Shown here: positions 52,148 through 60,722 of the stretch, piece after piece
How positions within the stretch are numbered: position 1 is the stretch's first letter
Layout: the number at the start of each line of letters is the position of its first letter
Assembly: GCA_021733665.1 (NCBI GenBank)
Contig: JAHREI010000004.1
Coordinates: forward strand, 62,001-126,000
DNA from: Bacillus subtilis
GTDB lineage: Bacteria > Pseudomonadota > Alphaproteobacteria > Rhizobiales > Rhizobiaceae
Direction: 5' to 3'
Length of the DNA: 64,000 nucleotides
Translations under genes and position numbers: made by a program
The notes under the pieces: model-generated
What the model saw: only the letters and a program-made list of their open reading frames with translations
The model's database searches: none
What the model was told of the DNA's origin: nothing

Positions 52148-52657
52148 TCAGTTTGATTGGTTGATAGGAAGGCTGTCGATCTGATCGCGCTGGTCACTGT
52201 TGACCATGGCTTTCAGGAAATTCTGGATGATACGTTTTTCAGTGACATTGCTTTCAGCCAGTGCCGCGGCAATGCGGTTTGACTGCGGTTGCGTGAGCGA
52301 CAGAATAAGCTCGCGGCCGGAAGTGGTCGGATAAAGTTCTCTCTGGCGGCGGTCTGCTTCGCCGGTCAGCTGAATAATATGGCCGTTATCGACAAGCTGC
52401 TTGAGAACACGTGCGAGGCTCTGTTTGGTGATTTTCAGCACATCCAGCAATTCGGCAACGCTCATGCCGGGTTTGCGGTTGACGAAATAGAGGACACGGT
52501 GATGCGCGCGGCCAAAGCCCATGGTTTCAAGTTGTTTGTCGGGGTCAGCTGTAAAATCACGATAGGAGAAAAACAGGAGCTCAATGATGCCCAGATCGTT
52601 GACCTCATCTTCTGACAGGGCTGAACGAATAGTTGTATCATTGGTATTGAAACGCAC
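52148..52657 (-). CDS. MarR family transcriptional regulator (PetP-like)
   Basis: A 169-residue winged-helix regulator. The DNA-binding region spans about residues 65-125 (GMSVAELLDVLKITKQSLARVLKQLVDNGHI) followed by the wing (GEADRRQRELYPT). It lies on the same strand 146 bases before the response-regulator gene, the arrangement known as petP-petR in Rhodobacter. Target unknown; control of the two-component system or of respiratory genes is possible. Confidence 0.88.
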   Translation of the reverse strand: MRFNTNDTTIRSALSEDEVNDLGIIELLFFSYRDFTADPDKQLETMGFGRAHHRVLYFVNRKPGMSVAELLDVLKITKQSLARVLKQLVDNGHIIQLTGEADRRQRELYPTTSGRELILSLTQPQSNRIAAALAESNVTEKRIIQNFLKAMVNSDQRDQIDSLPINQSN

Positions 52658-52950
52658 GTTGGTCTCCGGCCGGTTTAATAAATTGCTGTCTGTTTCTCTA
52701 TCAGCGCTTTCACTGTGCGGATAGAATATCTGTATCTTACCCTCAATTATCTGCTTTAGCGTTATTTATAGCAATATCGGTTACAGGAAATGCAGCATTT
52801 TATCCGATTTATCAGTGCAGGGATATGCGGTGTGTGGTGGTTCAATTTATCAGGTGATTATTATAAGAATTGACAGACGTCTATTTCTTGGCATCATCAG
52901 CAAGTCAGAGTGTTTTACTTTGATGTGAAACAATATTTGGGGTGACAATT

Positions 52951-53229
52951 ATGGATGCGATAGTACCTATTCTCGTGCAGTTGGTCGCCGGTGCCGTTGG
53001 CGGTAATCTTGCTGGCGCAATTAAAAATCTTAGTCTTGGTACAACAGGTAACACGATTGCCGGTGGTATTGGTGGTCTGATCCTGAGTCAGCTACTGCCA
53101 ATGCTGACAGGTGGTGGTATTGATTCCGCGCTGAACGGTATTGTCGGTCAGTTAATCGGTGGCGGTGCCGGTGGTGCTGTGCTGACGGCTGTTGTCGGCC
53201 TGATTAAGAATAGTATGTCTAAAGCTTGA
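52951..53229 (+). CDS. Small glycine-rich membrane protein
   Basis: A 92-residue hydrophobic protein. The start is the ATG at 52951, with GGGGTG upstream; the frame three codons earlier is unsupported. The whole chain consists of Gly/Ala/Leu/Ile-rich segments with GxxxG packing motifs (AGAVGGNLAGAI, GGIGGLILSQLL, GGGAGGAVLTAVVGLI) and a short basic end. Two to three membrane helices or an amyloid-like or pore-forming structure are plausible. I do not recognise a family, though similar small proteins occur in Hyphomicrobiales. Confidence 0.7.
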   Translation: MDAIVPILVQLVAGAVGGNLAGAIKNLSLGTTGNTIAGGIGGLILSQLLPMLTGGGIDSALNGIVGQLIGGGAGGAVLTAVVGLIKNSMSKA

Positions 53230-53255
53230 ATGTTTTCTCACGGCTAAGCTGATAG

Positions 53256-53280
53256 CTGACAGGATGTTTTGTCCTGTCAG
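53256..53280 (+). terminator. Terminator of the small membrane-protein gene
   Basis: A 9-base perfect stem (CTGACAGGA / TCCTGTCAG) with a T-rich loop; a T-rich run follows at 53289-53299. Confidence 0.7.
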
Positions 53281-53399
53281 GCGCTGCAATTTTATTTTTA
53301 AAAGTCTATATAAAGGGTAGCTGCGGCTATCCTTTTCTTTTTTGCACGGCAGAGAAGCAAGACAAGATGGCCTGTTCGGACAAAATAAACGGGTGAGAA

Positions 53400-54044
53400 A
53401 TGAGCCAGCTTCAGGCAATTATAATTGCGGTAACGCCGTTCCGGCAGAATTGTACCATTCTTTTTGACAAGGATAGCAAGACCGGTGTTGTTGTCGATCC
53501 GGGCGGTGATGTTGATGCGATCAAAGAAGTGATTGAGAACAATCAGCTGAAAATTGAAGCAATCTGGATCACTCATGGCCATGTGGACCATATTGGTGCC
53601 GCTGCCGATCTGCGTGATGCTTTGCAGGTGCCTATTATCGGCTCACAGGAAGAAGATGCATTTCTCTATGATAATGTTGAATCTTCAGCGGTCAAGTATG
53701 GTCTAGGCAACGGCTATCGGAATTTTCAGCCGGATCGCTGGTTGAAAGAAGGCGATGTTTTAGAGGTCGCCGGAGAGAAGTTTGAAGTTCTGCATTGTCC
53801 GGGTCATTCGCCGGGGCATGTGGTCTTTATCAATAAAGCCATGCATTTTGCTATTGTCGGCGATGTTCTGTTCAACGGCTCAGTCGGGCGTACGGATTTG
53901 CCTGGTGGCGATCATGAAGCGCTGATCCGCTCGATTAAAGAAAAACTGCTGCCGCTGGGTGATGAATACAGCTTTATCTGTGGCCACGGCGCAGGCAGCC
54001 GCTTTGGTGATGAACGGCGTGGTAATCCGTTTTTGGTCGGATAA
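53400..54044 (+). CDS. MBL-fold metallohydrolase (glyoxalase II-like)
   Basis: A 214-residue metallo-beta-lactamase-fold enzyme of the YcbL/GloC group. The first metal motif is THGHVDHIG, the second metal ligand region HCPGHSPGHV, and the aspartate of VGDVLFNGSVGRTDLPGG bridges both metals. The last His is in FICGHGAGS. The N-terminus IIAVTPFRQNCTILFD is typical. It is likely to hydrolyse glutathione thioesters such as S-lactoylglutathione, which is inferred. Single gene. Confidence 0.9.
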   Translation: MSQLQAIIIAVTPFRQNCTILFDKDSKTGVVVDPGGDVDAIKEVIENNQLKIEAIWITHGHVDHIGAAADLRDALQVPIIGSQEEDAFLYDNVESSAVKYGLGNGYRNFQPDRWLKEGDVLEVAGEKFEVLHCPGHSPGHVVFINKAMHFAIVGDVLFNGSVGRTDLPGGDHEALIRSIKEKLLPLGDEYSFICGHGAGSRFGDERRGNPFLVG

Positions 54045-54065
54045 ACCTTCTTGTTATACTAATAA

Positions 54066-54097
54066 AAAAAACGCCGGATAATCCGGCGGTTTTTTTA
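54066..54097. terminator. Bidirectional terminator after the MBL gene
   Basis: CGCCGGA / TCCGGCG is flanked by A and T runs between converging genes. Confidence 0.9.
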
Positions 54098-54112
54098 TTG
54101 AGGGCATATCAC

Positions 54113-54616
54113 TTATTTTACGACGCAGAAGTGATCACGGCTGTCATAGCCCCGGAATGTACCGGTCTGTGCATTAAATGAGCGGTATTTCTGCGCACAC
54201 CAATTATACCATTCGCGTGTCCATGGCTGGTAAGAACCGCCATAATTATTGCCGTAGTTTCCGCGTGCCGGCTGTGCAGGATAGTAATTGCGCGGCGGCG
54301 GCGGTGGTGCGTTATAGATCGGTTCACGATAGACCGGCTGTGGCTGCGGCTGAGACATTGCACCGGCAATAATAGCGCCGGCTGCAAGACCGAGAACACC
54401 TGCGGCTATAGCATTGTTACGGTCACGGCGACGGTCACGACGATCCCAGTCTCTGTCACGGTTGCGCCAGCCATTATCGTGGTTCCAGCCGCCATTGTTC
54501 CAGCCGCCACCATGGCGGCGTCCCCAGCCATCAGCGGATGCGACTGAGAGGTTGCCGGCAACTGTAGCTAAAGCGAGACCTGCGATCAGGGTGGTCTTAG
54601 CCAGTTTGTTCATCAT
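54113..54616 (-). CDS. BA14K family secreted protein
   Basis: A 167-residue envelope protein of the BA14K family, known from Brucella as an immunoreactive, lectin-like 14-kDa protein. A signal peptide ends near SVASA (about 28). Then comes a Trp/Gly/Asn/Arg-rich segment (HGGGWNNGGWNHDNGWRNR and a DRRDRRRDRN run), a hydrophobic glycine/alanine helix (AIAAGVLGLAAGAIIAGAM), a proline-rich linker, and the C-terminal BA14K core WCAQKYRSFNAQTGTFRGYD. AAGGAGG precedes the ATG. Single gene. Confidence 0.9.
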   Translation of the reverse strand: MMNKLAKTTLIAGLALATVAGNLSVASADGWGRRHGGGWNNGGWNHDNGWRNRDRDWDRRDRRRDRNNAIAAGVLGLAAGAIIAGAMSQPQPQPVYREPIYNAPPPPPRNYYPAQPARGNYGNNYGGSYQPWTREWYNWCAQKYRSFNAQTGTFRGYDSRDHFCVVK

Positions 54617-54966
54617 AATCTTTGCCTCCTTACGAAGCTATGCATTCAGCTCTGTCGGCATCTTGCCGTTTGGTCTTCTCTGATCCGCGGGCTGTTGGGC
54701 TGCTGACCGGATGTTGACCTATCAATAAAGCAGGGCACATGAATGCTTGCTGAACAAGAGATAGGGGTAGTGTTCAGCTTTTCAAAGAGGCCTGTCTTTC
54801 ACATTTGGTAACGGAAAAACATGAAGCGGATTATGCCATGGGATAAGGGGAGAATGTACAGGCAATAAAAAACCCCGGCATAACCGGGGTTTCTGTTTAG
54901 AAGCACTGATTGCATAGCGGCTTAGTGAGTTTGCTCATTAAGCAATCGCATAGCTAAACGTGTTTC
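54617..54966. other. Gap between the BA14K gene and the cold-shock gene
   Basis: About 350 bases with the BA14K promoter region and, at 54870-54892, the terminator of the minus-strand cold-shock gene. No gene seen. Confidence 0.4.
54868..54894 (-). terminator. Terminator of the cold-shock gene
   Basis: AAACCCCGG / CCGGGGTTT with a CATAA loop; on the minus strand a T run follows. Confidence 0.85.
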
Positions 54967-55182
54967 TTATTCAGTGATGCTGATATCAACTGCTTTAGGG
55001 CCTTTGCCGCGACGATCCGGTTCAGTTTCGTAAGAAACTTTCTGGTTGTCGGCGAGATTTGTCAAACCTGAAGCCTGAACAGCAGAGATATGAACAAAGA
55101 TATCTGGTCCGCCATTATCCGGTTTAATAAAGCCAAAGCCTTTTTCACCATTAAAGAATTTGACTATGCCGGTCTGTGCCAT
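54967..55182 (-). CDS. CspA-type cold-shock protein
   Basis: A 71-residue nucleic-acid-binding OB-fold protein. RNP1 is KGFGFI at about 14-19 and RNP2 is DIFVHI at 28-33. AAGGAAAAGGAA precedes the ATG. The gap of 703 bases upstream contains room for a long regulated leader, as is usual for cold-shock genes, but I cannot place the transcription start. It binds single-stranded RNA and keeps it unfolded. Confidence 0.95.
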   Translation of the reverse strand: MAQTGIVKFFNGEKGFGFIKPDNGGPDIFVHISAVQASGLTNLADNQKVSYETEPDRRGKGPKAVDISITE

Positions 55183-55885
55183 GGGATACGTTCCTTTTCC
55201 TTGGCGCCGTTAAGGTTTTATCCAAAACGGAATTTTTCGAACCGCTATGCGCACCACACGCCCAGCGGTAGGGGTATGCAGGCAGTTATCGAAATCAGGA
55301 AAGGAGCCGATCATTGTCAGTTGCCTGACCCGGAGCTTGTAGCGGTTCCGGCGCGCCGTTCTTCCAGTCTTCCATTGTTCGCCAAATGCCCGAACATTTT
55401 AAGAGTGATCTATTGAAAGATATTTGGCAAGCAAATTTTTGTTACAACTATGTTTTTTCTTTGCCAAGTTGGTTTATAATAAAGAAACAATAGTCATAAA
55501 GTTAAAGATACTTCATTAAAAAGCATAATAAGATAAAATAAGTTGTATTTAGTTTTATTAGCCTTCACAAAATGAGAATGCAGTGTAGTTCAGTGTACTA
55601 AAGAGAGTGAAAATCACTTAAATTTTCACCATTTTGCGCTAAAAATATACAAAAAATGCCTTTTTCATTAGCGCGTACGCTCTTTTCATTGCGGCCTGTA
55701 ATTTTTCAGCGTTGCTTTTGCGTAAAAATTTTCTCTCTTTAAGACAAGTCGCCGCCAAAGTGACGAAATAATATTTCGTTTGGGGCGATCTTGTTTGGCG
55801 GTTGAATATTTACGTTCACGTTATTCCCGTTATGCAATGATAAATGGTTCCAGAAAAACGGAACCTCTGTTTAAATGCTCTGAAT
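55183..55885. other. Long gap between the lytic transglycosylase and cold-shock genes
   Basis: 703 bases. Bases 55183-55430 probably form the leader and promoter of the cold-shock gene on the minus strand. From about 55420 to 55570 the sequence is strongly AT-rich, far below the surroundings. At 55749-55788 there is a long imperfect hairpin (separate entry). No tRNA or protein gene was recognised. Confidence 0.5.
55745..55793. other. Large imperfect hairpin
   Basis: The left arm TCGCC-CCAA-ACGAAAT pairs with ATTTCGT-TTGG-GGCGA around an AAT loop: stems of 5, 4 and 7 pairs, with a single-base bulge and a four-base internal bulge on the left side. CAAG and CTTG extend it at the base. It may end the lytic transglycosylase transcript, but it lacks a T run and is more elaborate than the other terminators here, so a small RNA or leader structure is possible. 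Confidence 0.5.
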
Positions 55886-56791
55886 TTATCGGTTTTTACG
55901 AATAACGCAGGAGCCGCCACTGATTCTGATCTGCTGGCAAAGTGCATCTGCTGCCTGACGGTTATTCGCACCAAGGCGGGCAACATAAATCCCTCTTTTG
56001 CCCATCGGGCTGCGAATGCGGGAAATGTAGACTTCACGTCCGGCAAAAAGTTTCGGGTTTTGTTTGCGCAACCGGTTCCACTGTGCACTGACTGCACTTT
56101 GCCGGAAATTTCCGGCGACCTGTACCGCCCAAGGGAAGGGATTGAGGCGTGCCATCGGGATTGAGCGGGTCTGCATGATTGGCAGCAACTGGCAAGCCTG
56201 CTCAAAGGGTAGTTTTTCGTCCAGCGGTGTGTCGGTCAGTTCCTGTCCGGTGCTGAAATGATCCACGCTTTTTCCGGTGATCGAGAGAACGTAATTTTCC
56301 GTCTCCAGCGGCAGGAAGCCGCCATTCTTCATCCAGTTCGACAGGCGCGTTGGGCCAGCATTATAGGCGGCGGCGGCCAGCCCCCAATTACCGAAGCTAC
56401 CATGCAGGTCTTTGAGGAAGGACGCAGAAGCGGGAAGTGCCAGTTCAATGTTAAAGGCATCTGTCAGGCCGCGCTCTTTGGCTGTGTAAGGCATGAATTG
56501 CGCAATACCCTGCGCGCCGACCGGACTGACCGCCAGATGATCAAAGCGGCTTTCTTTCCAAATCAGACGTGCGAAGAAATTAGGCGGAATGCCGTGTTTG
56601 TCGGCTGCGCTGGCAATCAGGCCGCAAATTTGTGCAATAGTTGGAGCCGCGGGTTTATCTGCTTTTGTGTGTGTTTCTTTTACGATTGCGGGCGATTTAT
56701 CTTCCGCAACAGCTTGCGCAAAAGCAGCCGGCAAATCAACGGCCGTAATGGACAGCAGTACTGCAGTAAGTAAACCGGCCGAAAGGCGCAT
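55886..56791 (-). CDS. Lytic transglycosylase with SLT domain and SPOR-like end
   Basis: A 301-residue exported enzyme that cleaves peptidoglycan glycan strands. A signal peptide ends around AFAQA (about 27). The SLT domain (about 60-165) has the catalytic Glu in WKESRFDH, then SPVGAQGIAQFMPYTA and AAYNAGPTRLSNW. The last roughly 75 residues (GREVYISRIRSPMGKRGIYVARLG and a final CQQIRISGGSC) look like a SPOR domain that binds denuded glycan. Single gene, minus strand. Confidence 0.88.
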   Translation of the reverse strand: MRLSAGLLTAVLLSITAVDLPAAFAQAVAEDKSPAIVKETHTKADKPAAPTIAQICGLIASAADKHGIPPNFFARLIWKESRFDHLAVSPVGAQGIAQFMPYTAKERGLTDAFNIELALPASASFLKDLHGSFGNWGLAAAAYNAGPTRLSNWMKNGGFLPLETENYVLSITGKSVDHFSTGQELTDTPLDEKLPFEQACQLLPIMQTRSIPMARLNPFPWAVQVAGNFRQSAVSAQWNRLRKQNPKLFAGREVYISRIRSPMGKRGIYVARLGANNRQAADALCQQIRISGGSCVIRKNR

Positions 56792-56812
56792 AGAGTGACC
56801 CTGTCAGAGCGT

Positions 56813-56847
56813 ATTCTGCATCCCTGGAAATAGTTCAGGCAGAATAG
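56813..56847. repeat. Small palindrome upstream of the lytic transglycosylase gene
   Basis: TATTCTGC (56813-56820) pairs with GCAGAATA (56840-56847). The flanking AGAGCG resembles the end of the Brucellaceae-type repeat at 43328, so it may be a diverged copy. Confidence 0.35.
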
Positions 56848-56948
56848 ATGTTAAGCAAATCATGAAGAACGCAATTTCTTTCATGCGTTCTCCGTTGTTT
56901 ACTGTCAATATCTCTGCCAAGGCGATAAAATTACAGCCTGAGAAATAC

Positions 56949-59693
56949 TTACTTGCCCGGACGGCCGGTTTTACCCGAGCGACGGGTTTTACGTTTTACA
57001 TCCACCGGATCTTCATAGGAGCCTGCACCGGCACGGTGTCGGCGGATCGGGGCAGGGTCGTCTTCGCTCTGTGGACCGAGCGGTTTTGCCATATCCGTGC
57101 CGGGGCCCATATTGTCGAGCGATGGTTTCTTGAACAAGGATGGCGAAGGCGAGGTTCTGCCTCCACCACGTGATGGCCGTTCAAGCGATATTTCTGCCTC
57201 GCGCGCCAGAGGGTCATCAGCAATCGCCAGTTCTTTTTCACGCAGACGTTTGATTTCGTCGCGCAGTCTTGCCGCTGTTTCAAAGTCGAGATCAGCCGCA
57301 GCATCACGCATTTTCTTCTCAAGGTGCTCAAGATGCGCGCCGAGATTATTGCCGACCATGCCGCCTTGTTCCGCAAAGCCGCTGATGTCAGCACGGACAT
57401 GATCCCGCTCATAAACGGAGTTGAGAATATCCGAGATATTTTTGCGCACCGAGGCCGGTGTAATGCCATGCTCTGTGTTGTACGCAACTTGTTTTTCGCG
57501 ACGACGGTTCGTCTCGCTCATTGCGCGTTCCATAGAACCGGTGATTTTGTCGGCATAGAGGATAACGCGACCATCGACATTTCGTGCTGCACGGCCGATT
57601 GTCTGTACCAGTGAGGTTTCGGAGCGCAGGAAGCCTTCTTTATCCGCATCGAGAATCGCGACGAAGCCGCATTCCGGAATATCCAGCCCCTCACGCAGCA
57701 AGTTGATGCCGATGAGAACGTCAAATGTGCCGAGGCGCAGGTCACGGATGATTTCGATCCGTTCCAGCGTATCAATATCCGAGTGCATATAACGCACGCG
57801 TACGCCTTGCTCGTGCAGATATTCTGTGAGGTCTTCTGCCATGCGCTTGGTCAGCACGGTTACCAGTGAGCGGTAACCGTTTTTCGCGGTCTCGCGGATT
57901 TCACCCAGTACATCATCAACCTGCGAACGGGCAGAGCGTACCTCCACCGGCGGGTCGATCAGGCCTGTCGGGCGGATCAGCTGTTCAGCAAACACACCGC
58001 CGGATTGTTCCATTTCCCATTTGCCGGGGGTTGCCGATACAGCAACGGTTTGCGGACGCATAGCATCCCATTCTTCAAAGCGTAGCGGGCGGTTGTCCAT
58101 ACAGGAGGGCAGGCGGAAGCCATATTCCGCAAGGGTTGCCTTACGACGGAAGTCGCCTCGATACATGCCGCCGATCTGCGGTACGGTAACGTGACTTTCA
58201 TCGATGAAAACCAGAGCATTATCGGGGATATATTCAAACAAAGTCGGAGGTGGTTCACCCGGCTGGCGGCCGGTGAGATAACGCGAATAGTTTTCAATGC
58301 CGGCGCAGGAGCCGGTTGCTTCGAGCATTTCCAGATCAAAGGTTGTGCGCTGTTCAAGACGCTGGGCTTCGAGCAGGCGTCCGGCATTATTCAGCTCGAC
58401 GAGGCGATGTTTCAGTTCTTCCTTGATAGACTTGATCGCCTGATTAAGCGTCGGGCGTGGTGTTACATAGTGCGAATTCGCATAGATTTTTACGGATTTG
58501 AGATCGCCGGTTTTCTGACCGGTCAGCGGATCAAACTCGGTGATGGTCTCAATCTCATCGCCAAACAGTGAGATGCGCCATGCACGGTCTTCCAAGTGGG
58601 CAGGAAAGAGTTCAATCGTATCGCCGCGCACGCGGAAGGAGCCACGCACGAAATTAATATCCTGCCGCTTATATTGCTGAGCTACCAGATCGGCGAGCAA
58701 CTGACGTTGATCAAGGCGATCGCCGATCTTCATCTCAAAGGTCATTGCCGTATAGGTTTCGACCGAACCGATACCGTAAATACAGGAGACGGAGGCGACG
58801 ATAATCACATCATCGCGTTCCAGCAATGAACGGGTGGCGGAGTGGCGCATCCGGTCGATTTCTTCATTGATCGAGGATTCTTTCTCGATGAAGGTATCAG
58901 AGCGCGGCACATAGGCTTCCGGCTGATAATAGTCATAGTAAGAGACAAAATATTCGACCGCATTGTTCGGGAAGAAGCTTTTGAACTCGCCGTAAAGCTG
59001 GGCTGCCAGTGTTTTATTCGGTGCAAGGATCAGAGCAGGGCGCTGGGTGCGCTCAATTATATTGGCAACGGTAAAGGTTTTACCTGAACCGGTAACGCCA
59101 AGCAGAACCTGTGTCTGATCATTATTCTCAATACCTTCTACTAGATCGGCAATGGCGGTCGGCTGGTCACCGGAAGGCGTATATTCGGTTTCCATTTTAA
59201 TCTGGATGCCGCCCTCGGATTTCGCAGGGCGTTCCGGCCGGTGCGGTGTCCAGAGTTTGCCATTCTTGAACAGCGGATTGCCTGATTCAATCAGAGCTGA
59301 GAGTGCCTCAACCGTTGCGGTTGCGCCACTGGATGGCATATTGGCAGCATCTTCCATGGTGATGTCCATGCCGGAAACCGGATTGAGACCGGCAGCAACG
59401 CGCTCTTTCAGCGTGGCGGCTTTGGCTCTGGAGGACGGTGCTTTTGGGGTTTCAGTCTTTTTTGCTGCCGATTTTTTAGCTGCTGGTGCGGAAGGCATAG
59501 CTTCCGGCTGTTCCGCCATTTCGCTGATCATACGTGACCAGTCGCCAACCGAAGAGGAAAGCGGGATGCCGGAAAATTCTGCCTGAGGCGCTTCGCCGAA
59601 ACCTGAATTATGAGGCGCTTCACTGAGACCTGAGTCGTTCGAAGGCGTGTTCACATCCTCAGGCTTTTGCGATGACTTATCTTTATTGGACAT
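56949..59693 (-). CDS. uvrB: UvrABC excinuclease subunit B with N-terminal extension
   Basis: A 914-residue nucleotide-excision-repair helicase; about 670 residues are usual. The first about 170 residues are a low-complexity, Ala/Lys/Ser/Pro-rich extension (including [20 protein letters not shown]), as in Brucella. The core begins near [11 protein letters not shown]-type residues ([18 protein letters not shown]). Walker A is GVTGSGKT, the beta-hairpin block is [21 protein letters not shown], and the DEAD-like box is [14 protein letters not shown]. The UVR motif that binds UvrC follows (about 790-825), then a basic tail. Confidence 0.95.
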   Translation of the reverse strand: MSNKDKSSQKPEDVNTPSNDSGLSEAPHNSGFGEAPQAEFSGIPLSSSVGDWSRMISEMAEQPEAMPSAPAAKKSAAKKTETPKAPSSRAKAATLKERVAAGLNPVSGMDITMEDAANMPSSGATATVEALSALIESGNPLFKNGKLWTPHRPERPAKSEGGIQIKMETEYTPSGDQPTAIADLVEGIENNDQTQVLLGVTGSGKTFTVANIIERTQRPALILAPNKTLAAQLYGEFKSFFPNNAVEYFVSYYDYYQPEAYVPRSDTFIEKESSINEEIDRMRHSATRSLLERDDVIIVASVSCIYGIGSVETYTAMTFEMKIGDRLDQRQLLADLVAQQYKRQDINFVRGSFRVRGDTIELFPAHLEDRAWRISLFGDEIETITEFDPLTGQKTGDLKSVKIYANSHYVTPRPTLNQAIKSIKEELKHRLVELNNAGRLLEAQRLEQRTTFDLEMLEATGSCAGIENYSRYLTGRQPGEPPPTLFEYIPDNALVFIDESHVTVPQIGGMYRGDFRRKATLAEYGFRLPSCMDNRPLRFEEWDAMRPQTVAVSATPGKWEMEQSGGVFAEQLIRPTGLIDPPVEVRSARSQVDDVLGEIRETAKNGYRSLVTVLTKRMAEDLTEYLHEQGVRVRYMHSDIDTLERIEIIRDLRLGTFDVLIGINLLREGLDIPECGFVAILDADKEGFLRSETSLVQTIGRAARNVDGRVILYADKITGSMERAMSETNRRREKQVAYNTEHGITPASVRKNISDILNSVYERDHVRADISGFAEQGGMVGNNLGAHLEHLEKKMRDAAADLDFETAARLRDEIKRLREKELAIADDPLAREAEISLERPSRGGGRTSPSPSLFKKPSLDNMGPGTDMAKPLGPQSEDDPAPIRRHRAGAGSYEDPVDVKRKTRRSGKTGRPGK

Positions 59694-59807
59694 GTCAGAA
59701 CTCTCTCGGCGGGCAGAAACGGAAGTCAGGGTGCTCAGATATACCGAATATAGGCATATAAGTATAGAACGAAAAGGGTACGTGTAGTTTGATACGCAAT
59801 TTTACAA

Positions 59808-59847
59808 AATGAAAAACGCCGCAGAAGTTGCTGCGGCGTTTTTCATT
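59808..59847. terminator. Terminator of the SH3-domain gene
   Basis: A perfect 17-base stem (AATGAAAAACGCCGCAG with its complement), AAGTTG loop, T run on both strands. Confidence 0.92.
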
Positions 59848-59862
59848 TGGATTGCGGCTGGT

Positions 59863-60414
59863 TTAGCGGCCGGATTCGGTTCTGCCATGTGGACGCGGTC
59901 TTGTCGAATGTCCCGGACGATGGCCGTTTTCCCAGCCAGGTCGGCCTGGACGATGTCCGTTCCAGTTTGGACGCCCAGGGCGATGTCCGTTCCAGCCAGG
60001 CCGGTAATGTGGGCGACCCGGACGGTAGTAAGGACGATCCCAGCGGTCATACCTGTCATTATTCAGAGCTGATCCGATAACAACACCGGCAATTAACGGG
60101 ATACCTATTGCGGCTGCAGTATTGCCAAAGTTATTATTGCTGTAGTTGCCGGAAGAACCTTCACGGACTGCGAGATAACGTGATGATGCCCAACCGGCAC
60201 GTCCTGCATAGCTAACCTGACACCACCCGTATCCACTGGTGCAGCCACGTACGTCAACGCGCGCGCCGTTCGGTATAGAGCCAAGCGTACGGTAATTGGT
60301 TCCGGGGCCGGTACGCAGGTTAAGATTGGTTGTTACAATAGCATTTGCGGCTTGTGCAGCTGTTGCGGAGAATAAGGCAAATGCGATAATTGCCGATTTT
60401 ATAACTTTTTTCAT
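59863..60414 (-). CDS. Secreted bacterial SH3-domain protein with repeats
   Basis: A 183-residue exported protein. A signal peptide ends at AQAA (about 23). A bacterial SH3 domain (about 25-85) has LNLRTGPGTNYRTLGSIPNG and GWCQVSYAGRAGWASSRYL. A hydrophobic stretch (AAAIGIPLIAGVVIGSAL) follows, and then a C-terminal tail with imperfect GHRPGRPxW repeats rich in Arg, Pro, His and Gly. SH3_3 domains usually bind cell wall or proteins; no further role is known. Single gene. Confidence 0.85.
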   Translation of the reverse strand: MKKVIKSAIIAFALFSATAAQAANAIVTTNLNLRTGPGTNYRTLGSIPNGARVDVRGCTSGYGWCQVSYAGRAGWASSRYLAVREGSSGNYSNNNFGNTAAAIGIPLIAGVVIGSALNNDRYDRWDRPYYRPGRPHYRPGWNGHRPGRPNWNGHRPGRPGWENGHRPGHSTRPRPHGRTESGR

Positions 60415-60722
60415 TTTTTCGGACTCCCCGTGATGAAATCACTATCAAAAGCACTGATGGTATATAAACGAATAAGTACCTGTGCTGGTTCCATCTTGTT
60501 GATATTCAGAAATAGTCAGGCCGACGGATACGGTCTGCTTTGCATTTCGTAATTTACTATACGGGATTATGTGAATGCAGCCTGAATGCGCAATTATTTA
60601 ATATACTGCTTTGCTGGCGCAAATAAAATAAATATTTGAATATATTTATGCTGAAAAGAGAGTGCTTAATGCATCATCCCCTTCGTTATTTAATGAAGGG
60701 GATGATGTAATCGTGGTGGGTG
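60415..60722. other. Gap between the SH3 protein and DUF900 genes
   Basis: About 310 bases, both neighbours on the minus strand. It has the SH3 gene promoter region and a strong hairpin at 60672-60707. AT-rich between 60580 and 60660. No gene seen. Confidence 0.4.
60672..60707 (-). terminator. Hairpin after the DUF900 lipoprotein gene
   Basis: A 13-base perfect stem (CATCATCCCCTTC with GAAGGGGATGATG) lies 15 bases after the stop codon; there is no T run behind it on the minus strand. Confidence 0.7.

Noticed and set aside
55816-56205. 129-codon frame overlapping the end of the lytic transglycosylase gene
   Set aside because: It is a shadow of the real gene in another frame on the same strand.
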